Assembly (NCBI RefSeq): GCF_001187505.1
Contig: NZ_CP012150.1
Location: forward strand, 6,606,048-6,670,047
DNA length: 64,000 bases
Reading direction: 5' to 3'
DNA from: Mycolicibacterium goodii
GTDB taxonomy: Bacteria > Actinomycetota > Actinomycetes > Mycobacteriales > Mycobacteriaceae
Under the pieces are notes generated by a model. It was not told where the DNA came from. It saw only the letters and a program-made list of their open reading frames with translations, and made no database searches. Below, piece by piece: positions 46,252 through 55,274 of this stretch. A program made the position numbers and the translations under genes. Within the stretch, counting starts at the first letter, position 1. Every line of letters starts with the position of its first letter.

Positions 46252-48138
46252 CTACTCGACGGTGACCGACTTCGCCAGGTTGCGTGGTTTGTCGACGTCG
46301 TAGCCGCGGGCACGGGCCACGCCCGCGGCGAACACCTGCAGCGGAATAGTGGACAGCAGCGGCTGGAAAAGCGTTGACACCGCAGGGATCTCGATGAGGT
46401 GATCGGCGTAGGGCCGCACCGTGTCGTCACCCTCCTCGGCGATCACCACGGTGACCGCACCACGCGCCTGGATCTCGCGGATGTTGGACAGCAGCTTGGC
46501 GTGCAACATGGCCGCGTTCTTCGGCGACGGCATCACGATGATCACCGGCAGGTTCTCCTCGATCAGCGCGATCGGGCCGTGCTTGAGCTCACCGGCCGCG
46601 AAGCCCTCGGCGTGCATGTACGCGAGTTCCTTGAGCTTGAGCGCACCTTCGAGCGCCACCGGATAGCCGACGTGGCGGCCGAGGAACAGCACCGTGGACG
46701 ACGGCGCGAAGCGTTCGGCGAGTGCGGACACCGAATCCGTCCCGGCCAGAACGCGTTTGATCAGTTCCGGCATGGCTTCGAGCTCACGGTACTCGCGGGC
46801 CACCTCGTCGGGGTACTTGGTGCCGCGCGCCTGTGCGAGCGCGAGCCCGACGAGGTAGTTGGCCGCGATCTGCGCCAGGAACGTCTTGGTGGCGGCGACG
46901 CCGACCTCCGGCCCGGCCCGGGTGTATAGCACCGCATCGGCCTCGCGCGGGATCTGGCTGCCGTTGGTGTTGCAGATGGCCAGCACCTTGGCCTTCTGCG
47001 TCTTGGCGTGCCGCACGGCTTCGAGCGTGTCGGCGGTCTCACCGGACTGCGAGATCGCGATCACGAGCGTGCTGCGGTCCAGAACCGGGTCGCGGTAACG
47101 GAATTCGCTGGCGAGCTCGATTTCGACGGGCAGCCGGGTCCAGTGCTCGATGGCGTATTTGGCCAGCAGACCTGAATGGTAGGCGGTGCCGCACGCGACG
47201 ATGAAGACCTTGTCGATCTCGCGGAGTTCCTGGTCGCTCAGGCGCTGCTCGTCGAGCACGATGCGGTTCTTGTCGAAATGCCCCAGCAGCGTGTCGGCGA
47301 CGGCGGAGGGCTGCTCGGCGATCTCCTTGAGCATGAAGTAGTCGTAGCCGCCTTTTTCGGCCGCGCCCAGGTCCCAGTCGACGTGGAACTCGCGGTAGTC
47401 GCGGCCGGCTTCCAGGTGGTCGTTGCCCGCGAAGTCGGTGATCCGGTAGCCGTCGGCGGTGAGCACGACGGCCTGGTCCTGGCCGAGTTCGACGGCGTCG
47501 CGGGTGTGCTCGATGAACGCGGCGACGTCGGAGCCGACGAACATCTCGCCGTCACCGATACCGAGCACCAGCGGTGTCGAACGGCGCGCGGCCACGATCG
47601 TGCCCGGATCGTCGGCGCTGGCGAACACCAGCGTGAAGTGCCCCTCGAGCCGCTGCAGCACGGCCAGCACGGAGGCCGGGAAGTCACCCGCGGTGTCGCC
47701 GTGCGCGTACTGACGGGCCACCATGTGCACGGCGACCTCGGTGTCGGTGTCGCTGGCGAACTCGACGCCCGCGGCCTCCAGTTCGGCGCGCAGCGGCGCG
47801 AAGTTCTCGATTATCCCGTTGTGGACGACGGCGATGCGGCCCGCGGCGTCGCGGTGCGGGTGGGCGTTGCGGTCGGTGGGCCTGCCGTGGGTGGCCCAGC
47901 GGGTGTGGCCCAGACCGGTGCTTCCGCAGAGGACGTCACCGTCGGCCGCATCGGTTTCGGCCAGCGCCGCCTCCAGGTTGGCCAGCCGTCCGGCGCGGCG
48001 GCGGACGGTCAATCCGCCACGGCCGTCGATGAGGGCGATACCTGCGGAGTCGTATCCGCGGTACTCCATTCGGCGCAGCGCGTCGACCACGATGTCGCGG
48101 GCCGGGCGCGCCCCGACGTAGCCGACGATTCCACACAT
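46252..48138 (-). CDS. glmS: Glutamine-fructose-6-phosphate aminotransferase
   Basis: 628 aa from ATG 48138, giving the required MCGIVGYVG start whose Cys2 is the N-terminal nucleophile. Glutaminase domain (GHTRWATHGRPTDRNAHPH; HNGIIENFAPLRAEL), then two SIS isomerase domains (ACGTAYHSGLLAKYAIE; ISQSGETADTLEAV; GRHVGYPVALEGALKLKELAYMHAEGFAAGELKHGPIAL), ending with PRNLAKSVTVE. It makes glucosamine-6-phosphate, the first step to UDP-GlcNAc for peptidoglycan. No sign of the glmS ribozyme, which belongs to Gram-positive low-GC bacteria. Confidence 0.97.
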   Translation of the reverse strand: MCGIVGYVGARPARDIVVDALRRMEYRGYDSAGIALIDGRGGLTVRRRAGRLANLEAALAETDAADGDVLCGSTGLGHTRWATHGRPTDRNAHPHRDAAGRIAVVHNGIIENFAPLRAELEAAGVEFASDTDTEVAVHMVARQYAHGDTAGDFPASVLAVLQRLEGHFTLVFASADDPGTIVAARRSTPLVLGIGDGEMFVGSDVAAFIEHTRDAVELGQDQAVVLTADGYRITDFAGNDHLEAGRDYREFHVDWDLGAAEKGGYDYFMLKEIAEQPSAVADTLLGHFDKNRIVLDEQRLSDQELREIDKVFIVACGTAYHSGLLAKYAIEHWTRLPVEIELASEFRYRDPVLDRSTLVIAISQSGETADTLEAVRHAKTQKAKVLAICNTNGSQIPREADAVLYTRAGPEVGVAATKTFLAQIAANYLVGLALAQARGTKYPDEVAREYRELEAMPELIKRVLAGTDSVSALAERFAPSSTVLFLGRHVGYPVALEGALKLKELAYMHAEGFAAGELKHGPIALIEENLPVIIVMPSPKNAAMLHAKLLSNIREIQARGAVTVVIAEEGDDTVRPYADHLIEIPAVSTLFQPLLSTIPLQVFAAGVARARGYDVDKPRNLAKSVTVE

Positions 48139-48282
48139 AGTGACCCAGGGTAGTGCAGTGGGGGTCCGCCCTCGGCGCGCCGCACACCGGCGCGGGAACA
48201 TCGCCGGGCGGGCATCCGGCGATCACGGAGAACACGCAGGTAAGGGACACGGCGTAGACCGTGACCCCGCGCCGGTCTCGAT

Positions 48283-48296
48283 GTGACCGCGGTCAC
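48283..48296. promoter_or_regulatory. Perfect 14-bp palindrome in the glmS divergent region
   Basis: GTGACCGCGGTCAC at 48283-48296 lies in the 255-base gap between glmS (minus) and the hydrolase-like gene starting at 48394 (plus). It is fully symmetric and resembles a regulator site; no regulator gene is adjacent. No other gene was seen in the gap. Confidence 0.4.
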
Positions 48297-48393
48297 CGAG
48301 CGGGGCGGCGACGGCGCCGAGAACCAACCACCCGCGGTGTCGACTTCTCACTCGGGAACCTGGCCTGGCCGTCCGGTGGGTTACGGTCATCGG

Positions 48394-49245
48394 GTGGCCA
48401 GCACAAAGAAGCTCTACGCTGCGTTGACCCGCCGCGGACCACACCGCGTTCTTCGTGGTGATCTGGCGTTCGCAGGCCTGCCCGGTGTCATCTACACCCC
48501 GGAATCCGGTTTCAACCTTCCCGGCGTCGCATTCGGCCACGACTGGATCACCAAGGCCGACAACTACACCGGGACCCTGGAGCACCTCGCCTCCTGGGGC
48601 ATCGTGGCGGCCGCGCCCAGCACCGAGACCGGGCCGCTGCCGTCCGTGCTCAATTTCGCATTCGACCTCGGTTCGGCGCTCGACATCGTCAGCGGTGTTC
48701 GACTGGGCCAGGGGAAGATCAGCGTCCACCCGGCGAAGCGGGGCCTGGTGGGGCACGGGTTCGGGGCGTCGGCGGCGGTGTTCGCCGCGGCGGGCCTGGC
48801 CTCGGCGCCCAACGCCCCGAAGGCGGTGGCCGCCCTGTTCCCCACCGTCACCAAGCCACCCGCCGAACAACCCGCGGCGGGGCTGAAGATCCCCGGCCTG
48901 GTGCTCACCGATCCGGGTGACCGGATGACGTTGCGGTCCAACGCCGTCGAGTTGTCCCGCGCGTGGTCCGGCGCGACGCTGCGCGCGGTCGACGACGTCG
49001 AGGCGGGCGGTCTGGTCGAGGGTCGGCGCCTGGCCAAGTTCGTCGGCCTGCCCGGTGCCGATCGCGGCACCCAGAAGCGGATCCGGGCGCTGCTGACGGG
49101 GTATCTGCTGGCCACGCTGGCCGGCGACAAGACCTACCGGGATTTCGCGGACCCCGAGGTCGCTCTTCCGCACGCCGTGACCGTCGACCCGAGCGAGGAC
49201 GCGGCGGCGCTGGAGGACCGGGTCGTGGCGATGCTCAAGCCGTGA
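48394..49245 (+). CDS. Conserved alpha/beta-hydrolase-fold protein (Rv3438-like)
   Basis: 283 aa from GTG 48394 (VASTKKLYAALTRRGPHRVLRGDLAFAGLPGVIYTPESG); an upstream ATG at 48283 overlaps a palindrome and adds low-quality sequence. The dienelactone-hydrolase/PET-hydrolase-like shape is seen: PGVAFGHDWI, LASWGIVAAAPST, GLVGHGFGASAAVFAAAG, GLVLTDPGDRM. The nucleophile elbow reads GHGFG (Gly where Ser is expected), so it is probably not a serine hydrolase. Conserved next to glmS. Function unknown. Confidence 0.85.
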   Translation: MASTKKLYAALTRRGPHRVLRGDLAFAGLPGVIYTPESGFNLPGVAFGHDWITKADNYTGTLEHLASWGIVAAAPSTETGPLPSVLNFAFDLGSALDIVSGVRLGQGKISVHPAKRGLVGHGFGASAAVFAAAGLASAPNAPKAVAALFPTVTKPPAEQPAAGLKIPGLVLTDPGDRMTLRSNAVELSRAWSGATLRAVDDVEAGGLVEGRRLAKFVGLPGADRGTQKRIRALLTGYLLATLAGDKTYRDFADPEVALPHAVTVDPSEDAAALEDRVVAMLKP

Positions 49246-49251
49246 GGTATT

Positions 49252-49269
49252 CCCAACCAACCGGTTGGG
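49252..49269. terminator. Hairpin after the Rv3438-like gene
   Basis: CCCAACC (49252-49258) pairs with GGTTGGG (49263-49269) with a 4-base loop, starting 7 bases after the stop codon. There is no following T run. A terminator-like hairpin, or a protein site. Confidence 0.45.
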
Positions 49270-49275
49270 TGTGTA

Positions 49276-49569
49276 ACGCGGGCCCTCGACGCCATGGTCA
49301 GCGCGAGCTCGGCCATCGGCTACGGCTACGGCGAGGTCGCCGACCACATCCAGGACCTCTACCTCGCGGGCAACAAAACCGAGGCGATCGCGGCCGTGCC
49401 CGATGATCTGGTCCGCAACGTATCCCTGGTCGGCCCACGGGGTTTCATCGAAGAGCGGCTCGCGGCGTAGGCCGAGGCCGGGGTGACGACGCTGCTGGTG
49501 CACCCGCTTACGACCGACACCGCCGAAACCGTCCGGCTCTGTGCGGAACTGGTGGCGCTCACCAGGTAG
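49276..49569 (+). pseudogene. Remnant of a luciferase-like (F420-dependent) monooxygenase
   Basis: Only the C-terminal ~97 codons remain: TRALDAMVSASSAIGYGYGEVADHIQDLYLAGNKTEAIAAVPDDLVRNVSLVGPRGFIEERLAA-stop-AEAGVTTLLVHP...LCAELVALTR. This matches the end of LLM-class F420-dependent oxidoreductases (EVADHIQDLYLAG...VPDDLV...VSLVGP). An in-frame TAG at 49468-49470 stands where homologues usually have Trp. No start or N-terminal half is present; the upstream gene ends 30 bases before. A dead gene fragment. Confidence 0.75.
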
Positions 49570-49591
49570 GTCAGCGCGACCGTTTCCGAAT

Positions 49592-50308
49592 TCAGGCCAG
49601 TGCGCCGCCGCCGTCCACCGTCAGCACCTGTCCGGTTCCGAACTCCTGCTCCATGAGATAGGCGTAGGCCAGCGCGGTATCGGTCACCGTGCCCATGCGT
49701 CCGGCCGGCAGCTGCTGCGCGAACTGCTCATAGAGTGCCTCCCGCCCCTCCGGGGCGATGGCCGACCACAGCGGGGTGTCGATCGGGCCGGGCGCGACGG
49801 CGTTGACGCGCAACGGTGCCAGTTCGACGGCCAATGCGCGCGTCATCGCCGCGACCGCACCGCACACCGCGGCGGGAAGCACACCGAGGTTGGGCTTGTC
49901 GGCCGCCGTGCCCTCGGTGAGCGTGATCGATCCGCCCGCGGTGATGCGCGGTGCGAATGCGCGCACGGCCTGCAGCTGTCCGGCGAACCGGGTGCCGAAC
50001 AGGTCGCCGATCGCCTCGGCGGTGACGTCGGCGAGCGGATACATCCGCAACGGCTCACCCGCGGTGAACACCAGGTGCTCGATCGGGCCGACCGCATCGG
50101 CGAAACCCGTCAGCGCGGCCGGATCGGCCAGGTCGACGGTGAGCCCACGCGCGTGGTCGGGCAGCGCGGCCAGGGCGCGGTCGACGCTCACCTGGCTGCG
50201 GGACGCGACGATCGGGACACCGCCACGCTCGGCCACGGCCGTCGCCACACCGAGACCGATACCGGACGTGCCGCCGATGACGAGTACTCGTGCGTTCTTG
50301 AGGTTCAT
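49592..50308 (-). CDS. Short-chain dehydrogenase/reductase
   Basis: 238 aa from ATG 50308. Cofactor motif LVIGGTSGIGLGVA, then VDLADPAAL, FTAGEPLRM, and an active-site region ITLTEGTAADKPNLGVLPAAVCGAVAAMTRALAVEL. The usual Ser-Tyr-x3-Lys is not evident (the Tyr and Lys positions read VLPAAVCGA), so this is an atypical, possibly inactive or differently catalysing SDR. The C-terminus GTGQVLTVDGGGALA is standard. Divergent from a LysR gene, which probably controls it. Confidence 0.88.
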   Translation of the reverse strand: MNLKNARVLVIGGTSGIGLGVATAVAERGGVPIVASRSQVSVDRALAALPDHARGLTVDLADPAALTGFADAVGPIEHLVFTAGEPLRMYPLADVTAEAIGDLFGTRFAGQLQAVRAFAPRITAGGSITLTEGTAADKPNLGVLPAAVCGAVAAMTRALAVELAPLRVNAVAPGPIDTPLWSAIAPEGREALYEQFAQQLPAGRMGTVTDTALAYAYLMEQEFGTGQVLTVDGGGALA

Positions 50309-50379
50309 GCCTCCACTGTCGGTCGGGACCTCCGTGGTCGTCCAAGACTCTTTTCGTCGTTCGGCGATACCCTTGCGGT

Positions 50380-51267
50380 ATGACCTCGCCCGCCGGCCGC
50401 GACCTGGACCTGCGCAAGCTGCGCTATTTCGTCGCGGTTGCCGAGGAACTGAACTTCGGTAGGGCCGCACGCCGCCTGCACATCGCCCAGCCGGTGCTGT
50501 CGCGGCAGATCCGGGTGTTCGAGGGTGAACTCGGCGTGCAACTGTTCGTCCGCGGCGCCACCGGAACCCAGCTGACCGGCGCGGGTGCACAGCTGCTGCA
50601 GGACGCGAAGGTTCTCCTGGACGAGGCGAAGGCGTTGCAGCAGCGCCTTTTTCACGCGGCCGGTCCCAGCCGCACGGTCGCCGTCGGTGTGCTGCCGGGT
50701 TTGCGGGCCACCGCGGCCGCCGTCCGGTTCGAAAGCGCGGGCCAGGGCCGTCAGGCCGTGGTGCGGCAGGTGGGCTGGGCCGAACAGGCCGAGGTGGTAC
50801 GCAGCGGCGACGTCGACGTCGTCTATGCCCGCGAGGTCGAGGACAGCACGGGCCTGGGGATCGCGCCGCTGCTGTCCGAACCGTACTGCGCGGTTCTGCC
50901 GGCCGACGATCCGCTGGCGGGTCGCTCGTCGGTGACGATGGCCGACCTCGCCGATCGGCTCCTCCTGCAGGATCCGACGGTCCTTGCCGACCTTCGCCGC
51001 ACCGCCGCGCCCCAGCAGCGCTGGGCGCCGCCGCCCACGGCCGTTCACTCCGTCGAGGACAAGTTGGAGCACGTGGCCGCGCGTGAGGGGTTCGTGGTGT
51101 TGCCGCGGTCGACGACCGACTTCTACCGCAGGCCCGATATCCGGGTGGTGCCGATCGAGGGTCTGCCGCCCAACCAGGTGACGTTGATCTGGAAGGCGAC
51201 CGTGGACAACCCGGTGCGCGACGAGTTCATCTCCGCCGCACTGGCCTGCCGCGACGAGACGGTTTAA
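50380..51267 (+). CDS. LysR-family transcriptional regulator
   Basis: 295 aa. N-terminal winged HTH (LDLRKLRYFVAVAEELNFGRAARRLHIAQPVLSRQIRVFEGELGVQLFVRGATGTQLTGAG) and a C-terminal periplasmic-binding-like effector domain (TVAVGVLPGLRATAAAVRFESA; LLSEPYCAVLPADDPLAG). Divergent from the SDR gene with a 71-base gap. Its 3' end overlaps the convergent ESX-like gene by 4 bases. Effector unknown. Confidence 0.93.
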   Translation: MTSPAGRDLDLRKLRYFVAVAEELNFGRAARRLHIAQPVLSRQIRVFEGELGVQLFVRGATGTQLTGAGAQLLQDAKVLLDEAKALQQRLFHAAGPSRTVAVGVLPGLRATAAAVRFESAGQGRQAVVRQVGWAEQAEVVRSGDVDVVYAREVEDSTGLGIAPLLSEPYCAVLPADDPLAGRSSVTMADLADRLLLQDPTVLADLRRTAAPQQRWAPPPTAVHSVEDKLEHVAAREGFVVLPRSTTDFYRRPDIRVVPIEGLPPNQVTLIWKATVDNPVRDEFISAALACRDETV

Positions 51268-52667
51268 GACCCCACCTGCGGCAGTTCGTCGGCCGCGATC
51301 TCACACGGCGTCTCCCCCGAGGGCTGCGAAAGCGGCTCCGCGACGGGAGGCGGCGGAACGATCGGCGCTGGTGTCTCTTCCTGTGGCGCAGCGGCTTCCG
51401 GCGTTTCGGCCTCGTCGGCCGGCTCGACTGCGGTCTCGGCTGCCTCCTCGGCGGCCGCGCCTTCGACCGGCTCGACCGGCTCGACCGGCTCCTCGGGATC
51501 CTCCTCGGGGTTCTCTTCCACATCGTCTTCGGGATCATCGGAACCGTCGGGTTCGTCGGCGATTTCGGGATCATCGACGTCGTCGTCGGGCACCGCATCG
51601 AGGGCGTCGGCATCCGGGATTCCCTCGGCGGCCGAGCCGACCAGCCCGCTGAACAGGTCCGCCAACTGCTGACCGGCGCCCGCGAGACCCGAACCCAGCC
51701 CGGCGGCCGGGTCCGCCATGCCGGGCATACCGGGCAGCCCCAACGATTGTCCGGCCGCAGGCAGCGGCGAGACAGCGGGTGCAGGCGGCAGCTCGGCAGC
51801 CGGCGCCGGTGGCGTCACCTGCGCCGGTGGCGTCACCGGCGCCGCGGGCGTCACCTGCGCCGCGGGCATCACCTGCGCCGCGGGCGGCGGTGCCGGCCAG
51901 GACGTGTCGGCGGCGACGTGGCCGGCCGGAACGGTCCTCTCGAAGGTCGGCCGCGGCTCGACGACCGGGGCCGGCACACCGGAATCACCGAATGCGACGT
52001 GACCGAAGACCGGTGTCGGCGCGGCGCGCAGCGCGGCCACCGCGTCGGCATATGCATCGGTCACCGCGGCCGTCGTCGACCGCATGGCCGCAACCCAGTC
52101 ACCGGCGATGCCGCCGGCGACGAACGGCCTGACCTCCTGATCGATCAGCTCGCTCGCCGCGGAACGGTCGCCCGCCACGCCCGTGGCCACCGTGCGCGCC
52201 GCGGCCAGCCACCCCGCGCGTTGCGCGGCGTGACGTCCTTCGATCTCCACCGTCACGGCGGACTTACGGGTCAGGGCCTCGCACAAGGCTTCTCGCAGCC
52301 GGTCGAGTGCCGCCGCGGCGGTGTGCAACGCCGCGACGGTCTGCTCGGCCGCGGCATGGTGGCGGGCGAGGTGCTCCCGTGCCGACATCGCGGCACTGCC
52401 CTGCCAGCCGTCGTCGGCGAGCCGTGACTGCTTGTCCTGCAGGCGCAGTGCCTGTTCGGCGGCCTGCGCCGCCGCGGTGAGTGCACGCTGCTCGGCGTCG
52501 AGCGCGCGCAGGTCCACACCGTCCTCGGTGTCGTACCACTCGTGCAGCCGGGTCAGGTCACGGTGCCCGTAGCCGAGCACGCGGCAGGCCGTCACGTATT
52601 CGGTGAAGACGTCGAGGATCTCCCGCCCCGGCGCCAGAATCACTGCCGCATCAATGGTTTCGCGCAC
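51264..52667 (-). CDS. ESX-related Ala/Pro-rich protein with acidic tail (Rv3439c-like)
   Basis: 467 aa from GTG 52667, directly after the stop of the small ESX-like gene. The N-terminal ~200 residues are helical (WQGSAAMSAREHLARHHAAAEQTVAALHTAAAALDRLREAL), with a WxG-type turn (DDGWQGSAA) as in T7SS substrates. The middle is Pro/Ala-rich with short repeats (AQVTPPAP and variants), then a Gly/Ala stretch (GLGSGLAGAGQQLADLFSGLVG), an acidic Asp/Glu-rich tail and a final Pro-rich part. Conserved beside glmM. It is probably secreted or surface-exposed with its small partner; function unknown. Confidence 0.85.
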   Translation of the reverse strand: MRETIDAAVILAPGREILDVFTEYVTACRVLGYGHRDLTRLHEWYDTEDGVDLRALDAEQRALTAAAQAAEQALRLQDKQSRLADDGWQGSAAMSAREHLARHHAAAEQTVAALHTAAAALDRLREALCEALTRKSAVTVEIEGRHAAQRAGWLAAARTVATGVAGDRSAASELIDQEVRPFVAGGIAGDWVAAMRSTTAAVTDAYADAVAALRAAPTPVFGHVAFGDSGVPAPVVEPRPTFERTVPAGHVAADTSWPAPPPAAQVMPAAQVTPAAPVTPPAQVTPPAPAAELPPAPAVSPLPAAGQSLGLPGMPGMADPAAGLGSGLAGAGQQLADLFSGLVGSAAEGIPDADALDAVPDDDVDDPEIADEPDGSDDPEDDVEENPEEDPEEPVEPVEPVEGAAAEEAAETAVEPADEAETPEAAAPQEETPAPIVPPPPVAEPLSQPSGETPCEIAADELPQVGS

Positions 52668-52976
52668 CTATCGGCCCACCCGTGCCGCGGCGTACGCGTC
52701 GGCCAGGCCGTAGCGGTCGGCCGAGGCGCGCAACATGTGCGCGATCTCGTCGGCGGCGGCTCCCCACTGCCGCATCGCCCGGGTCATGTCGTCGAGTGCA
52801 CCGCGGACGGCGTTGCCGTGCGCGACGTGCATCCGCCCGGCGAGTACACCGTCGAACACCGGCCGGCTCAGAGTCGTTCGGACAACGGCGTCGACCGCCT
52901 CGGCGACGGCGGCGTAGCCGTGTGCGGCGGCACGCAACGCGTCGGCATCCACGCGGGCACGGTCAAACTCTCCCAT
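52668..52976 (-). CDS. EspC/DUF2580-like ESX-associated small protein (Rv3440c-like)
   Basis: 102 aa, entirely helical: MGEFDRARVDADALRAAAHGYAAVAEAVDAVV...GALDDMTRAMRQWGAAADEIAHMLRASADRYGLADAYAAARVG. The size, two-helix pattern and C-terminal 'Y-x3-D' feature (RYGLADAY) fit ESX-1 secretion-associated EspC-type proteins. The next gene starts at the base following its stop, so the two products likely act as a pair. Confidence 0.85.
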   Translation of the reverse strand: MGEFDRARVDADALRAAAHGYAAVAEAVDAVVRTTLSRPVFDGVLAGRMHVAHGNAVRGALDDMTRAMRQWGAAADEIAHMLRASADRYGLADAYAAARVGR

Positions 52977-53012
52977 GCACCGTTTAGACGTATCCGGCGC
53001 CGGTCCGGTTCC

Positions 53013-54365
53013 CTATCCCTGAGAACTGACGGATTCGGCGATCCGCGCCGCGACCTGGCGTGCGGTGTCCTCGTCGGCCGCCTCCACCATCACCCGCACC
53101 ACCTGCTCGGTTCCGGATGGGCGCAACAGGATCCGCCCGGTGTCACCCAGTTCGGCCTCGGCGGCGGCAACCGCCGACCGCACCGACGGCGCCTGCGCGA
53201 CGGTCGCCTTGTCGGAGACCGCGACGTTGATCAACACCTGAGGCAGGGTGTGCATGGCGTCGGCGAGCGCGGCGAGCGACGACCCGGTCTGCGCCATCCG
53301 CGACATCAGCCGCAGACCGGTGACGATGCCGTCGCCGGTGGTGCCGAAGCTCGGCATGACGATGTGGCCCGATTGCTCACCGCCCAGGGAGAACTCACCG
53401 GAGCGCAGTTCTTCGAGGACGTATCGGTCGCCGACGGCCGTGGTGCGGACCTCGATACCGGCCGCGCGCATCGCCAGATGCAGGCCGAGATTGCTCATCA
53501 CGGTCGCCACCAGCGTGTTGGCGGCCAGTTCCCCGGCCTCCTGCATGGCCAGCGCCAGGATCACCATGATCGCGTCGCCGTCGACCACGCGGCCGGTCGC
53601 GTCGACGGCCAAGCAGCGGTCGGCGTCGCCGTCGTGGGCCAGGCCCAGATCCGCGCCGTGTTCGACGACCGCGGCGCGCACCACATCCATGTGGGTGGAC
53701 CCGCAGTTGTCGTTGATGTTCAGACCCGTCGGCTCGGCATTGATGGCGATGACGTTGGCGCCCGCGGCGCGGTAGGCCCGTGGTGCGGCGGCCGACGCCG
53801 CGCCGTGCGCGCAGTCGACGACGACGGTCAGACCGTCGAAGCGCGTCGTCACCGCCTTGTTGACGTGCCGCAGGTACCGGTCCAGCGCATCCTCGGCGTC
53901 CAGGACGCGGCCGATGCCCGTACCGGTGGGCCGGGCCACCGCACCGGCGTGCACGAGTTCCTCGATGCGGTCCTCGGTGGCGTCGTCGAGCTTGTGACCA
54001 CCGGGGCCGAAGATCTTGATGCCGTTGTCGGGCATCGGATTGTGCGACGCCGAGATCATCACGCCGAAGTCGGCGTCGTAGGCACTGGTCAGGTAGGCGA
54101 CGGCGGGCGTCGGAAGCACGCCGACCCGAAGGGCGTCGACGCCTTCACTGGTCAGGCCCGCGATCACCGCGGCCTCCAGCATCTCGCCGCTGGCCCGCGG
54201 ATCACGTCCCACGACGGCCACCCGGCGGGCGCGTCCGGGCGGGTTCGCCGCCGCGGTACCGCTGAGCCGCCGCGCCGCGGCGGACCCGAGGGCCAAAGCC
54301 AGTTCAGCGGTCAGGTCGCGATTGGCGACACCGCGCACACCATCGGTGCCGAACAGTCGAGCCAT
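53013..54365 (-). CDS. glmM: Phosphoglucosamine mutase
   Basis: 450 aa from ATG 54365, the typical [15 protein letters not shown] start. The catalytic phosphoserine is in the [17 protein letters not shown] loop; the metal site is DGDADRC; substrate-binding GGEQSGHI and the phosphate loop [15 protein letters not shown] follow. It isomerises glucosamine-6-phosphate to glucosamine-1-phosphate, next after GlmS in UDP-GlcNAc synthesis. Upstream extension to 54416 is rejected by alignment with the family start. Confidence 0.97.
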   Translation of the reverse strand: MARLFGTDGVRGVANRDLTAELALALGSAAARRLSGTAAANPPGRARRVAVVGRDPRASGEMLEAAVIAGLTSEGVDALRVGVLPTPAVAYLTSAYDADFGVMISASHNPMPDNGIKIFGPGGHKLDDATEDRIEELVHAGAVARPTGTGIGRVLDAEDALDRYLRHVNKAVTTRFDGLTVVVDCAHGAASAAAPRAYRAAGANVIAINAEPTGLNINDNCGSTHMDVVRAAVVEHGADLGLAHDGDADRCLAVDATGRVVDGDAIMVILALAMQEAGELAANTLVATVMSNLGLHLAMRAAGIEVRTTAVGDRYVLEELRSGEFSLGGEQSGHIVMPSFGTTGDGIVTGLRLMSRMAQTGSSLAALADAMHTLPQVLINVAVSDKATVAQAPSVRSAVAAAEAELGDTGRILLRPSGTEQVVRVMVEAADEDTARQVAARIAESVSSQG

Positions 54366-54465
54366 GTTTACAAACTTCTCATAGTTACCCCCGCGAAACA
54401 CAACCATCGAGGTCATCGGTCGGTTCGCGATCCAACCGATATCGGATCGAGACCCACACAGAGCA

Positions 54466-54496
54466 GAGCACCGCCCGCAGGCCGCGGGCGGTGCTC
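54466..54496 (-). terminator. Strong hairpin terminator before glmM
   Basis: GAGCACCGCCCGC (54466-54478) pairs perfectly with GCGGGCGGTGCTC (54484-54496), a 13-bp stem with a 5-base loop, 30 bases after the stop of the secreted-protein gene at 54526. The trailing sequence on the minus strand is only weakly T-rich. Confidence 0.75.
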
Positions 54497-54525
54497 ATGA
54501 AGGCTCATGAAGTCGGCAGCGGCGA

Positions 54526-54975
54526 CTAGCTGCCGCTGTCCTCCTCGGTGGTCGTGGTGGGTGCCGTGCTGGTGTCGGTCTCCTCGGCCGGGCCGGTGCC
54601 CTCGGCGGACGCGCCGTCGGTGGACTCCTCGGCGCCCTGTTCGGTGCCCTGCGGCTCCTCGGCGGTCGCCGGGGCACCCTCGTTCTGGCGGAACTCGACG
54701 GCTCCGACGGTGTTGTTGCAGACGTTGGTCTGAGCGCCATTGGCGTCGACGGTCTCGGCCAGGGTGGTGATCTGGCCGATGTCGCTGTCGCACACGCCCG
54801 CGGCGACCTGTGCCGCCGCGCCGATCGGCACGTCTTCGAGGACACCTGCGGTGCCCAGCGCGAGGTCGACCTGACCGTCGCGCGGTTGAGCGTTAGCGAT
54901 GCCCATTCCGGCGGACAGGAACAGCGCCCCGCCCAGGGCCGCGCCGACCGTCACTCGCTTCACAGTGCTCTTCAT
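54526..54975 (-). CDS. Small secreted protein with acidic Thr/Glu-rich tail
   Basis: 149 aa from ATG 54975, 6-7 bases after GGAG. Signal peptide MKSTVKRVTVGAALGGALFLSAGMGIANA with cleavage near ANA-QP. The mature part has a compact ~65-residue segment (GQVDLALGTAGVLEDVPIGAAAQVAAGVCDSDIGQITTLAETVDANGAQTNVCNNTVGAVEF) with two Cys that may form a disulfide, then a low-complexity Glu/Thr/Ser tail. No known family recognised; probably cell-wall or culture-filtrate located. Not obviously linked to its neighbours; a strong hairpin follows. Confidence 0.8.
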   Translation of the reverse strand: MKSTVKRVTVGAALGGALFLSAGMGIANAQPRDGQVDLALGTAGVLEDVPIGAAAQVAAGVCDSDIGQITTLAETVDANGAQTNVCNNTVGAVEFRQNEGAPATAEEPQGTEQGAEESTDGASAEGTGPAEETDTSTAPTTTTEEDSGS

Positions 54976-54978
54976 CAA

Positions 54979-55268
54979 CTACTCCTTTTCAGTCAGGAAA
55001 CGGTCCGGTCCCCCAACGAGCTGACTGACTCGTACCGACGGCGGGTTTCGGTCCCGCCCGGGCGCACATGGGCGCCCCCGCTTCGACTCCAGGGTTTTGA
55101 CCGGCGGGTGCAATGTCAAACCGCTTTCGGCGAACTTCAGCACCGCAATTGCGGACATCGATTTGCCTGGCACACAACGAGAAAAGCAGCGACCCGCCGA
55201 TGAGCAGTGACGACGACGAACTGGCTGAATTCGCAAGAAATTACTGTGCCTGCGCGAATCGACCGATA
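54979..55268. other. Intergenic region upstream of the small secreted protein
   Basis: About 290 bases between the secreted-protein gene and the rpsI terminator. No supported gene: an 85-codon minus-strand frame here lacks a ribosome site and protein-like features. The segment is more AT-rich than its surroundings and presumably holds the secreted-protein gene's promoter and leader; no clear operator was seen. Confidence 0.5.
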
Positions 55269-55274
55269 AAAAAA

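Noticed and set aside
46252..48138. glmS ribozyme
   Set aside because: The 5' region shows no sign of it and the class is not expected in actinobacteria.
54979..55236. 85-codon minus-strand frame upstream of the small secreted protein
   Set aside because: No start signal, no domain, composition unlike neighbouring genes; treated as leader sequence.
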